From: JALZKA01 sp963721645
Lineage (GTDB): Bacteria > Actinomycetota > Thermoleophilia > Solirubrobacterales > 70-9
Reading direction: 5' to 3'
Assembly: GCA_963721645.1 (NCBI GenBank)
Contig: CAVRJK010000002.1
Span: forward strand, 2,356,001 to 2,420,000
Length of the DNA stretch: 64,000 nucleotides
Shown: in pieces, positions 40,691 to 48,310 of the stretch
Layout: every line of letters starts with the position of its first letter
How positions within the stretch are numbered: the first letter of the stretch is position 1
Made by a program: the position numbers and the translations under genes
The notes under the pieces: model-generated
What the model saw: only the letters and a program-made list of their open reading frames with translations
The model's database searches: none
Told to the model about the DNA's origin: nothing

Positions 40691-41793
40691 TAGGCGGCCT
40701 CGGTCGCGTCGCCGACGCCGCGGATCGCCGCGCCGTTTCGGACCGCCAGCTCAAGTCGCTCGCACGACGCCGGCAGGTGTGAGCTCTCGGTTGCCGTCAC
40801 CAGCGACTGCCCGCCGCCGGCCGCGAGACGGTCGCACAAGAGCTCACGCCGTTCCGGATCGAGCTCGGACGTCACGTCGTCGAGAAGCATGAGGGGTGCC
40901 TCGGCGCGCTCGGCGAGCAGCGCGTCGCGCTCGGCGAAGAGAAGCGCGAGAAGCACCGAGCGCTGCTGGCCCTGCGACGCGTACTTGCGGGCCGAGCGGC
41001 CTCCGAGCGAGATCGCCACCTCGTCGAGATGCGGACCGTGGCCTGAAAACCCGCGGGCGAGATCCGAGTCGCGCTTCTCGAAAAGCTCTGAGCGGAGCTC
41101 CTCGGCGCCGGCCGCCTTGCTCCGGGGCGCGTAGCGGAGCTCCGGATCGCTGAGGCCGAGCTCAGAGGCAGCCGCCGCGAACAGGGGGGCCAGCGTCACA
41201 AGCGCAGCGGCGCGTGTCTCCATCAACTCGATCCCCGATTCGGAAAGCTCGGCGTCCCATGCATCCAGGGAATCGGGGCCTGCCGAGCCCGAGCGAATCC
41301 TGGACACCAGCGCGTTTCGCTGCGCCAGCGCCCGCGCATAGCGCCGGCGCGCCTCGGCGCGGGCCGGGCGGAGAGCGGCGACAAAGCCGTCGAGATGCGA
41401 GCGGCGGGCGGCGGGCGGACCCTTGACGAGCGTGAGCCGGTCGGGCATGAAGACGGCGACCGGTGGGCGAAGTGTCGCCGCGTCCGGAACGGGGGAGCCA
41501 TTCACGAGATGGCGCCGCCCGCTCTCGCGATCGACGGCGCAGAGGAACTCCCGCTGCTCGCCTGCGTCGTCGATTAGTACCTCTGAGCGGGAGAGAGCTT
41601 CACCGAACGCGATCGTCTCACGATCGGCCCGCGTCCGGCACGAGCGGCCCGCGAGTCCCATGTAGAGCGCCTCCAGGAGATTCGTCTTGCCCGACCCGTT
41701 CGCGCCGTGGAGGAGGGTCACTCCGTCTGAGAGCTCGACCTGGGCGGGGGTGAGATTCCGGAACCCGAGGGTCGTGAGCGAGACGACCCTCAC
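40690..41793 (-). CDS. recF: DNA replication and repair protein RecF
   Basis: 367 residues of SMC-like ABC ATPase that helps load RecA at gaps. Opening V-V-S-L-T-T-L-G-F-R-N-L is typical. Walker A is G-A-N-G-S-G-K-T at 30-37; the signature loop is S-Q-G-Q-Q-R-S; Walker B is L-M-L-L-D-D-V-T-S-E-L-D. It is 12 bases downstream of dnaN and overlaps dciA by one base, so dnaN, recF and dciA probably form one transcript. Confidence 0.95.
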   Translation of the reverse strand: MRVVSLTTLGFRNLTPAQVELSDGVTLLHGANGSGKTNLLEALYMGLAGRSCRTRADRETIAFGEALSRSEVLIDDAGEQREFLCAVDRESGRRHLVNGSPVPDAATLRPPVAVFMPDRLTLVKGPPAARRSHLDGFVAALRPARAEARRRYARALAQRNALVSRIRSGSAGPDSLDAWDAELSESGIELMETRAAALVTLAPLFAAAASELGLSDPELRYAPRSKAAGAEELRSELFEKRDSDLARGFSGHGPHLDEVAISLGGRSARKYASQGQQRSVLLALLFAERDALLAERAEAPLMLLDDVTSELDPERRELLCDRLAAGGGQSLVTATESSHLPASCERLELAVRNGAAIRGVGDATEAA

Positions 41794-41805
41794 CGGGCGC
41801 GAGCC

Positions 41806-42915
41806 TTAGACGTTGAGCCGGATCGGCATCACGAGGTAGGAGAAGTCCTCGCTGCCCACCGGGCGGAGTAGTCCCGGCCGCAGCGGCGACGAGATCTGGA
41901 CGGCAATCTCGTCGCTTTCGACCGTCTCGATCCCCTCGATCAGGAACTGCGGGTTGAAGGCGATCTCGAGCGGCTCGCCCGAATAGGGAGCGGGCATGCC
42001 TTCAGTCGCGTCGCCGATGTCTGGCGTCTCGGCGGCCACCGTCAGCTCTCCCTCTGCGAACGCAAACCTGAGCGGTGCGTTCCGCTGCGCGAGCTGGGAG
42101 ACGCGGCGCGCAACCTCCAGGAGCTCCTCGCGAGGCAAGCGCACCTCATGGTCGAACGTCTCGGGGATGAGCTGGCGCCAGCTCGGGAACTGGCCCTCGA
42201 TCAGACGCGACGAGAGCGCGACACCCTCGAGCTCGAAAACGACCTGGTTGCGCGAGAGCGAAATATCGACGTTCTCCGACGGGCTGTTCGAGATCAGACG
42301 CGCGAGCTCTCGCAGCGCTCTCGCCGGCACGTTGGCGTCGATCGGCTCGGCCAGCGCAGTCTCGAGCTTGGTGTGTTTGACGCTCAGACGGTAGGAGTCA
42401 GTCGCGACCATGGTGAGTGAGTCGCCCTCGGCGTGGACCAGGACGCCGGTCAGGATCGGGCGTACCTCGTCACGGGAGGCGGCGCGGGCGACCCTGTCGA
42501 TCGTCTCCGCAAGCGGGCCGGCGGGCAGTGTCGCCTTGCTGCCCTCGACGTCGGGTAGGCGTGGGAAGTCCTCGGCGGGGAGGGTCCGGAAGTGAAAGCG
42601 GGCGTCGCCGGCCGTGAGCTCTACGTCGCGCTCCTCCGAGCGCTGCTCGAGGGTCACGTCGCCGGCGGGGAGGCTTCGCGCGACGTCGGCCAGAAGCCGG
42701 CCGGGCAAAAGGACCGTCCCCTCGCGCTCAACCTGAACATCCGGAAGGGTCAGTGAGATCCCCATCTCCATGTCGGTGGCGCGCAGAAGGAGCCCGTCGG
42801 AGGTGGCGCTGAAAAGGACGCCGCCGAGCGAAGGCAAGGTCGAGCGGGAGGAGACTGCGCGGCCGGCGTGGCCGAGAGCAGTGACGAACGATTCACGTGG
42901 GGCTGTGAGCTTCAT
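41806..42915 (-). CDS. dnaN: DNA polymerase III beta subunit (sliding clamp)
   Basis: 369 residues, the usual length, forming the ring that tethers the replicative polymerase. Three clamp domains are recognisable: L-L-R-A-T-D-M-E-M-G-I in the first, V-A-T-D-S-Y-R-L-S-V in the second, and the C-terminal L-R-P-V-G-S-E-D-F-S-Y-L-V-M-P-I-R, which forms part of the partner-binding pocket. ATG start at 42915. It lies downstream of dnaA with a 126-base gap that may contain the origin. Confidence 0.96.
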   Translation of the reverse strand: MKLTAPRESFVTALGHAGRAVSSRSTLPSLGGVLFSATSDGLLLRATDMEMGISLTLPDVQVEREGTVLLPGRLLADVARSLPAGDVTLEQRSEERDVELTAGDARFHFRTLPAEDFPRLPDVEGSKATLPAGPLAETIDRVARAASRDEVRPILTGVLVHAEGDSLTMVATDSYRLSVKHTKLETALAEPIDANVPARALRELARLISNSPSENVDISLSRNQVVFELEGVALSSRLIEGQFPSWRQLIPETFDHEVRLPREELLEVARRVSQLAQRNAPLRFAFAEGELTVAAETPDIGDATEGMPAPYSGEPLEIAFNPQFLIEGIETVESDEIAVQISSPLRPGLLRPVGSEDFSYLVMPIRLNV

Positions 42916-43140
42916 CGGGTCTTTCGTTTGTTGGTCGTCATGGATCTCAACATTCTTTCTACGTGATCAGATGTATCAGGGTTGTGGATGACGGTGGAAA
43001 AAGAGTGCTTTGTCAGTGGCAATGCGGGAATGACATGTTGATCAGTCCTGTGGACGGGACCCGGGGTCGTGGGAAGTGTCGGGTTGCGGTCTGGGGATGG
43101 GGAGGGGTTCTCCCAGGATGGAGCGCACGCTGTGGATATC
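42916..43140. other. Candidate origin of replication (dnaN-dnaA gap and dnaA 3' end)
   Basis: The 126-base gap is relatively AT-rich for this genome (AACATTCTTTCT, GGAAAAAGAG). A near-consensus DnaA box TTGTGGATG lies at 42982-42990, and weaker boxes CTGTGGACG (about 43049) and CTGTGGATA (about 43130) continue into the dnaA 3' end. Many actinobacterial origins lie between dnaA and dnaN. The gap is short and boxes are few, so this is a candidate only. The alternative is the 174-bp dnaA-rpmH gap. Confidence 0.4.
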
Positions 43141-44445
43141 TCCGGCAGTGGCGGACCCCGGCTCGTTGCGCTGCCCAACGGCCCTGATCGCGTGGATGAC
43201 GGTGGAGTGATCGCGGTCGAACTCCCTAGCGATCTGGGAGAGCGAAAGCGGAGTGAGCTCACGCGCCAGGTACATGGCGAGGTGGCGGGCGCGGGCGATG
43301 GCGGGCGTGCGCTTGGCCGAGAGGAGCTCGGCCTTCGGGATCGCCAGGACCGACGAAACCGCATCCTGGATGGCGGCGACACTCGGGGCGACAACGACCC
43401 CGGGGCCGGCCGGTTGCTCGGAAGGCTTGGGGCCGAGAGCGCGCCCGACGGCATCGTCGCCGAACGGCTCGCCGTAGATCGAAGAGAAGGCGAGGACGCG
43501 GGTCAGCGCTCCTTCGAGGCGCCGGACGTTCCCCGGCGCGCGGTCAGCGATCTGGCGTAAGACGCCGGGGTCCGGAAGCTCGTCGACCGCATCGGAGGCA
43601 AAGCGCCAGAGAAGGGCGACCCGGGTCCTGAGGTCCGGCGGCTCGAGCTCGACGGAGAGGCCCCACTCGAAGCGGTCGCGAAGCCGTTCCTCGAGACGGG
43701 TGAGCGACCCGGACGGGCGGTCGCTCGACATGACGACCTGCTTGCCGGCTGCAAACAGCGCGTTGAAGGTGTGAACGAACTCTTCCTCGGTCTTTTCCTT
43801 GCCCTCGAGGAACTGGACGTCGTCGATGAGGAGCGCGTCGAGTCCGCGATAGCGCTGCTTGAAGCGCTCAGGCCCCTGCGTTCGAAGCGCGGTGACGAAC
43901 TCACTGGTGAAGCGTTCCGCCGTCGTGTAGTGAACCGTCAGCTCAGGATGGTGCCCACGCATATAGGCGGCGATCGCTCCCATGAGGTGCGTCTTGCCCA
44001 GTCCGGGAGGCCCATGTAGGTAGAGCGGGTTGTAGGCCTCGCCCGGCGCCTCGGCGACTGCGAGAGCAGCCGCGTGGGCAAAGCGGTTGCCGGGGCCGAT
44101 GACGAAGCGGTCGAACTCGTGGCTGGGGTTGACGGGCACCGGTTCGGCGATGCGTGCGGTCGCAGCGCCGGCGCTCGGGCGGGACGGCGGCTCGACCAGG
44201 GTGATCCGCTCGAACCCGGCGGCGATCCGCCTCATTGCTTCCTCGAGCGAGCCCAGGTAGCGCCGATCGACCCAGGTCCGTACTCGCGCGGGACCGGTCA
44301 GATAAAGGGTCTCAGCCTGGGAACCCGCTGCCTGGAGCGGGGCGATCCAGAGGTCGAAGGTGGCAGCGGGCAGGGATCGCTCGAGCTCGGAGCGAACAGC
44401 TGCCCAAGCCGCCGCGGCGTCCGGATTTCCCCTTTGGTCAGGCAC
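43042..44445 (-). CDS. dnaA: Chromosomal replication initiator protein DnaA
   Basis: 467 residues from GTG 44445. Domain I is about 10-90 (A-W-A-A-V-R-S-E-L-E-R-S-L-P); the short domain II linker is Pro/Ala-rich; the AAA+ domain opens N-P-L-Y-L-H-G-P-P-G-L-G-K-T-H at about 141-153, with Walker B A-L-L-I-D-D-V-Q-F; domain IV carries F-D-R-D-H-S-T-V-I-H-A-I. An ORF start at 44535 adds 30 residues not like DnaA (R-F-R-V-F-S-P-R-F-A-G-C), so 44445 is preferred, with AAGG about nine bases upstream. Confidence 0.95.
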   Translation of the reverse strand: MPDQRGNPDAAAAWAAVRSELERSLPAATFDLWIAPLQAAGSQAETLYLTGPARVRTWVDRRYLGSLEEAMRRIAAGFERITLVEPPSRPSAGAATARIAEPVPVNPSHEFDRFVIGPGNRFAHAAALAVAEAPGEAYNPLYLHGPPGLGKTHLMGAIAAYMRGHHPELTVHYTTAERFTSEFVTALRTQGPERFKQRYRGLDALLIDDVQFLEGKEKTEEEFVHTFNALFAAGKQVVMSSDRPSGSLTRLEERLRDRFEWGLSVELEPPDLRTRVALLWRFASDAVDELPDPGVLRQIADRAPGNVRRLEGALTRVLAFSSIYGEPFGDDAVGRALGPKPSEQPAGPGVVVAPSVAAIQDAVSSVLAIPKAELLSAKRTPAIARARHLAMYLARELTPLSLSQIAREFDRDHSTVIHAIRAVGQRNEPGSATAGDIHSVRSILGEPLPIPRPQPDTSHDPGSRPQD

Positions 44446-44619
44446 GAGAGCGACCTTATCGGCGGGTTCGAGGGAGCTTTGGCGGCACCCCGCAAATCGC
44501 GGAGAAAAGACGCGGAACCGCAGTGCACTTTGCATCGCCGGAGCGGGAGGGCCGCCTCTCTATACTGGCCGTCGCCCGCCCGAGCATTCCGCTCCGGCCC
44601 GCTGGACCACCACTTACCT
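44446..44619. promoter_or_regulatory. Divergent dnaA-rpmH promoter region
   Basis: 174 bases between divergent starts. TATACT at 44561-44566 is a good -10 for rpmH transcription. I see no convincing -35 or ribosome-binding site; ATG 44620 is preceded by CACTTACCT. No DnaA box close to consensus was found here, which is why the dnaN side is favoured for the origin. Confidence 0.45.
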
Positions 44620-44754
44620 ATGAAGCGCACCTGGCAGCCAAAGAAGCGCAAGCGAGCAAAGACCCACGGTTTTCGTGGTCGTATGCGCACGCGCTCAGGC
44701 CGGGACGTACTCAGGCGTCGGCGCGCAAAGGGCCGCAAGCGCCTCACCCCGTAG
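44620..44754 (+). CDS. rpmH: Ribosomal protein bL34
   Basis: 44 residues, M-K-R-T-W-Q-P-K-K-R-K-R-A-K-T-H-G-F-R-G-R-M and a basic tail ending K-R-L-T-P, which is the classic bL34 sequence. Structural protein of the large ribosomal subunit. Its stop TAG is immediately followed by the rnpA ATG, so the pair is translated in series. Position next to dnaA is conserved in most bacteria. Confidence 0.98.
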   Translation: MKRTWQPKKRKRAKTHGFRGRMRTRSGRDVLRRRRAKGRKRLTP

Positions 44755-45180
44755 ATGGCTTCTGAGAAGAAGCGGGGCCGCCTCTCGCGGAGCGGCGACT
44801 TCGACCGCGTTTATCGCGAGGGCCGCTCACACTCGAACCGATACTTCGTGCTCTACGCCTTCCCGCGTGAGGATGGCGAGCCCCCCGAGGGGTCAGACCC
44901 CTCACACGATGCTCACACCGAGGCCGAGGACGAGAGCGCTCTGCGCCTTGGACTGTCCGTCAGCCGGAAGGTCGGGGGTGCGGTCGAGCGAGCGGCGGTC
45001 AAGCGGGCAATCCGCGAGGCGTTCTGGGCGCTTTCGGACGGTCTGCCCAAACAGTTCGACTTCGTGATCGTGGCCCGGCACGACGCGGCCGCGTTGGTCG
45101 AGCGCGAGGGCACGCCAGGCGTCGAGACCGCTCTCACGGATCTGTTTTCCGAGGCCGGCCTCGAGCGGGGTAACACGTGA
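44755..45180 (+). CDS. rnpA: Ribonuclease P protein component (with in-frame palindromic repeat)
   Basis: 141 residues. It assists the RNA of RNase P in maturing tRNA 5' ends. The opening L-S-R-S-G-D-F-D-R-V-Y-R-E-G-R-S and the motif L-G-L-S-V-S-R-K-V-G-G-A-V-E-R-A-A-V-K-R-A-I-R-E-A-F, carrying the RNR-type region, are intact. Between the strand F-V-L-Y-A-F-P and the next strand is a polar segment of ~20 residues (about 38-60), longer than in usual family members; residues 45-55 are encoded by a complete palindromic repeat. The gene overlaps yidD by four bases. Confidence 0.95.
   Translation: MASEKKRGRLSRSGDFDRVYREGRSHSNRYFVLYAFPREDGEPPEGSDPSHDAHTEAEDESALRLGLSVSRKVGGAVERAAVKRAIREAFWALSDGLPKQFDFVIVARHDAAALVEREGTPGVETALTDLFSEAGLERGNT
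44887..44918. repeat. Palindromic repeat inserted in frame in rnpA
   Basis: 32-base unit with core GAGGGGTCAGACCCCTC and tail ACACGATGCTCACAC. It starts exactly on a codon boundary and encodes E-G-S-D-P-S-H-D-A-H plus the start of a Thr codon. It differs from the copy at 62845-62876 at two positions only. All three reading frames of this strand of the unit are free of stops except where TCAGAC could be read on the other strand. Confidence 0.9.
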
Positions 45181-45491
45181 AACGCACTCTTTTGGCTTTC
45201 CGAGCGGCTTTTGTCGCTGTCCTTCTCGCTCCGATCCGCTTTTACCAGCGCTTCATCTCGCCCGGACTCCCCCGTCGGTGCAAGTACGAACCGACCTGTT
45301 CTGCTTACGCGGTGAGCGCAGTGCGTGAGTTGGGCGTCGTGCGTGGCTCCGTACTCGCCGCGTGGCGCCTCCTTCGCTGTAACCCCTGGAGCCACGGCGG
45401 CTGGGACCCGGTCTCGGATCGCAAGCTCTTCCGCGCCCACAATTGTGCGGACCACGCACATACCTCCGAACAGGTGGAGCACGCAGCATGA
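45177..45491 (+). CDS. yidD: Membrane protein insertion efficiency factor YidD
   Basis: 104 residues from GTG. The family core is intact: F-Y-Q-R-F-I-S-P-G-L-P-R-R-C-K-Y-E-P-T-C-S-A-Y-A, with the C-x-x-x-P-T-C-S-x-Y signature, then L-L-R-C-N-P-W-S-H-G-G-W-D-P-V. It is a small peripheral membrane protein thought to help YidC-dependent insertion. Overlaps rnpA and yidC by four bases each (GTGA, ATGA). The tail (H-N-C-A-D-H-A-H) is short and variable. Confidence 0.95.
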   Translation: MKRTLLAFRAAFVAVLLAPIRFYQRFISPGLPRRCKYEPTCSAYAVSAVRELGVVRGSVLAAWRLLRCNPWSHGGWDPVSDRKLFRAHNCADHAHTSEQVEHAA

Positions 45492-46225
45492 TCGTCGCAA
45501 ACATCCTTCAGCCCCTCATTGACCTCGCCGACACGGTCATCACGTTCTTCCACAACGACGTCGGCTTCAGTTGGGGCTGGTCGATCGTCGCCCTCACCTT
45601 TGCCACCCGCCTGGTGATCCTGCCCCTGTCGGTCTCCCAGATCCGCTCGATGCGTGCCCTGCAGGCCTATTCCCCGCAGATCAAGGCGATCCAGGAGCGC
45701 TACAAGGACGACAAGCAGCGCCAGCAGCGGGAGATGATCGCGTTCTACCAGGAGAACAAGATCAACCCCTTCGCCTCCTGCCTGCCTCTGATCCTGCAGC
45801 TGCCCGTCTTCCTCGCGCTCTACCAGCTCCTGAACGGCGACACGTTCAAGGCGGAGATGCTCGCCGACCCACCGGTCTCGTTCTTCTTCATCACTGACCT
45901 GACCGAAAAGGAAACGGGCGGAGCCCTCATCGCCCTGATCGTTCTCTTCATCATCACCCAGCTGGGCGCGAGCATGGTGATGGCCTCGCGGGCGGACAAG
46001 AACCAGCGGATCATCATGTTCGTCCTACCGTTCGTCTTTGCCCCCTTCGTGATCAGCTTCCCAGCCGGCCTGGCCGTCTACTGGATCTCGACCAACGTCT
46101 GGACCCTCGGGCAGCAGTCCGCGGTGCGTGTCTTCTTCCCGCCGCCTGAGATCCCGACGATCGAGGAGATCAAGGCGACGGAACCGCCTCCCCCTCCGCC
46201 TCGCAAGAAGAAGAAGCGGCGTTAG
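45488..46225 (+). CDS. yidC: Membrane protein insertase YidC/Oxa1
   Basis: 245 residues, the short Gram-positive form without a large outer domain. Five helices: the first region W-G-W-S-I-V-A-L-T-F-A-T-R-L-V-I-L-P-L with the hydrophilic-groove Arg, the cytoplasmic loop M-R-A-L-Q-A-Y-S-P-Q-I-K-A-I-Q-E-R-Y-K-D-D-K-Q-R, and N-P-F-A-S-C-L-P-L-I-L-Q-L-P-V. The tail is Pro-rich then very basic (R-K-K-K-K-R-R), able to bind ribosomes. ATG 45488 overlaps the yidD stop. Confidence 0.95.
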   Translation: MIVANILQPLIDLADTVITFFHNDVGFSWGWSIVALTFATRLVILPLSVSQIRSMRALQAYSPQIKAIQERYKDDKQRQQREMIAFYQENKINPFASCLPLILQLPVFLALYQLLNGDTFKAEMLADPPVSFFFITDLTEKETGGALIALIVLFIITQLGASMVMASRADKNQRIIMFVLPFVFAPFVISFPAGLAVYWISTNVWTLGQQSAVRVFFPPPEIPTIEEIKATEPPPPPPRKKKKRR

Positions 46226-46238
46226 GTAGAGTCGCGAC

Positions 46239-46724
46239 GTGGCTGTGGAAGCGATTCCCGAGGCGCCGGCCGAGCGCGTTCGTGCGATCCTCGAGCGCGT
46301 CCTCGAAACCCTTGACGTGGAGGCAACGGTTGATGTTGCCGAGGACGATCGCCAGATCACAGGCACGATCGACGGCGAGGACGTGGGCCGGCTGATCGGA
46401 CGCCGCGGCCAGACGATCGACGCGATCCAGTTCATCTGTTACCGCGCCGCCCAACGCGGGGTCACCGACAGAAAGCGCGTGATCGTCGACGCGGGTGGCT
46501 ACCGGGAGCGCCGCCGTGAACAGCTCGAAGATCAGGCTGAACGCGCTGCCGCCCGCGCGATCGAGGCCGGCAAGGAGATCGAGCTCGAGCCGATGACCCC
46601 GTCGGAGCGGAAGGTTGTCCACGACTTTCTTGCCGAGCGCTCGGGGATCGAGACCTTCTCGGAGGGCGACGAGCCCGACCGCTGCGTGATCGTCGCCCCG
46701 CTCGTCGGCAACGACGACGGCTGA
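46239..46724 (+). CDS. jag: KH/R3H RNA-binding protein Jag (KhpB), short form
   Basis: 161 residues from GTG. KH domain with L-I-G-R-R-G-Q-T-I-D-A-I-Q-F and an R3H domain with M-T-P-S-E-R-K-V-V-H-D-F-L. The N-terminal Jag domain of firmicute homologues is missing; a short helical opening remains (E-R-V-R-A-I-L-E-R-V-L). RNA-binding regulator linked to cell-wall growth in other bacteria and often a kinase target. Located 13 bases after yidC. Confidence 0.92.
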   Translation: MAVEAIPEAPAERVRAILERVLETLDVEATVDVAEDDRQITGTIDGEDVGRLIGRRGQTIDAIQFICYRAAQRGVTDRKRVIVDAGGYRERRREQLEDQAERAAARAIEAGKEIELEPMTPSERKVVHDFLAERSGIETFSEGDEPDRCVIVAPLVGNDDG

Positions 46725-46761
46725 GCTACCCGACGCTCCCGGCCTCACGCCCGAGGCCCGA

Positions 46762-47409
46762 CTGAAGCTGGAGTCCGTTCTCGAGCTCATCGCCGCCGAT
46801 CCACGCTCGCTCACATCCGTGCGTGATCCGGCCGAGGCATGGCGAGCTCACGTCGCCGATTCGCTCACCGGCCTCGAGGTGCCGGCGCTCCGCGGCGCTC
46901 CGAGGATCGCCGATCTCGGCGCGGGGGCTGGGTTCCCCGGTCTGGTGCTCGCGCTCGCATTGCCCCAGGCTCAGGTCGATCTCATCGAGTCTGTCGGCCG
47001 CAAATGCGACTTCATGCGCGACGCGATCGCAAGCGCCGCGATCCCCAACGCGAGCGTCGTGAATGCGCGCTCCGAGGAGCACTCAGGCACGGAATCGGCC
47101 GGGCGCGAGGCATACAGCGCCGTCACGGCACGCGCCGTCGCGCGTCTGGCGACGCTTGCCGAGCTCGCATCGCCGCTTTTGGAGCCGGGCGGGATCCTCG
47201 TCGCCTGGAAGGGTCGCCGCGACCCCGAGGAGGAGGAAGAGCTGGGCCGCGCGCTGGCAGCGACGGCGATGACTGCCGAGGATGTCCTCGAAGTGGGGGA
47301 GAGCGCCGGCTACCAGCACCGCCACCTTCACGTCCTTCGCAAATCCGGTCCGACACCCGCCAATCTCCCGCGCCGTGCGGGCATGGCAAAGAAGCGGCCG
47401 CTCGCATAG
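46762..47409 (+). CDS. rsmG: 16S rRNA m7G527 methyltransferase RsmG (GidB); start codon unusual
   Basis: 215 residues if started at CTG 46762. The family segment S-V-R-D-P-A-E-A-W-R-A-H-V-A-D-S-L and SAM motif I-A-D-L-G-A-G-A-G-F-P-G-L-V-L-A are clear, as is the later A-Y-S-A-V-T-A-R-A-V-A. In frame between stop TGA 46687 and GTG 46819 there is no ATG, GTG or TTG, although conserved N-terminal helix sequence (L-K-L-E-S-V-L-E-L-I) is present. CTG 46762 has GAGG five bases upstream. GTG 46819 would leave only ~9 residues before the H-V-A-D-S-L motif. Confidence 0.9.
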   Translation: MKLESVLELIAADPRSLTSVRDPAEAWRAHVADSLTGLEVPALRGAPRIADLGAGAGFPGLVLALALPQAQVDLIESVGRKCDFMRDAIASAAIPNASVVNARSEEHSGTESAGREAYSAVTARAVARLATLAELASPLLEPGGILVAWKGRRDPEEEEELGRALAATAMTAEDVLEVGESAGYQHRHLHVLRKSGPTPANLPRRAGMAKKRPLA

Positions 47410-47479
47410 AGCGCTCCCGAGTCGTGGTGCAGAGCGGGTCCGCGCGGTCCTGGCCGGGCCCGCCGGTACGCTCGCCGGG

Positions 47480-48310
47480 ATGGGCGCCGTTTACGCAATT
47501 GCCAACCAGAAGGGCGGGGTGGGAAAGACCACCACCGCGGTGAACGTGGCTGCCTGCGTAGCCGCCGAGAGCAATCAGGTGCTCCTGGTCGACCTCGACC
47601 AACAGGCAAACGCGACGGTCGCGCTGGGCCTCGACCGGGACGCGACCCCCTCCTCTTATGACTGCCTCGTGGGCGAGAGCTCGGTCGCCGAGGCGGCACG
47701 CCCCGCCGGCCCCGACAACCTCTGGGTTGTGCCCGCAAGCCGCGATCTCGCCGGCGCATCGGTCGAGCTGCCGCGCCTCGAAAACATGGAGTACCGCCTG
47801 CGCGACGGCCTTGGCCCGGTGCGCGAGCGCTTCGCCCTGACGCTTTTGGACTGCCCGCCCTCGCTCGGGCCCGTGACGGTGAACGCGCTGGCGGCCGCCG
47901 ATCGCGTGCTGGTGCCGGTCCAGGCCGAGTATCTGGCGCTCGAAGGGCTTGTCCAGTTCCTCGAGACGCTCGACCTTGTGCGCCGCGAGTTGAACCCCTC
48001 CCTTGTTCTGACCGGTCTCGTCATCACCATGCATGACGAGAGGACACGGCTTGCAAACGATGTCGAGGCTGAATTGAGACAACATTTCCCCGAGCTGGTC
48101 TTCGACACGGTCATCCCGCGCAGCGTGCGGGTTGCGGAGGCGCCGAGCTTTGCGCTCCCGGTCACCGAGCACGCACCGCGTTCGCGCGGATCGGTCGCCT
48201 ACTCCGCGCTCGCGCGTGAGCTGGCCGAGCGCGAACGAGCTGACAGGGTCAAGGTCGAACGAGGGGAAGCCGACCTGATCGGCCCCGTAATGGAGGTCCG
48301 AGCAGCATGA
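47480..48310 (+). CDS. parA: Chromosome partitioning ATPase ParA (Soj)
   Basis: 276 residues from ATG 47480. Deviant Walker A N-Q-K-G-G-V-G-K-T-T at about 9-18, A' motif L-L-V-D-L-D-Q-Q-A-N-A-T and Walker B L-L-D-C-P-P-S-L-G are intact. Partitions the chromosome together with ParB, whose start overlaps the stop (ATGA). The frame is open upstream to 47282, but that part belongs to the rsmG end and has no ParA similarity. Confidence 0.95.
   Translation: MGAVYAIANQKGGVGKTTTAVNVAACVAAESNQVLLVDLDQQANATVALGLDRDATPSSYDCLVGESSVAEAARPAGPDNLWVVPASRDLAGASVELPRLENMEYRLRDGLGPVRERFALTLLDCPPSLGPVTVNALAAADRVLVPVQAEYLALEGLVQFLETLDLVRRELNPSLVLTGLVITMHDERTRLANDVEAELRQHFPELVFDTVIPRSVRVAEAPSFALPVTEHAPRSRGSVAYSALARELAERERADRVKVERGEADLIGPVMEVRAA

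Noticed and set aside
42885..42900. parS site near TTCACGTG in dnaN
   Set aside because: Only the central eight bases agree with TGTTTCACGTGAAACA; flanks do not. No better site was found.
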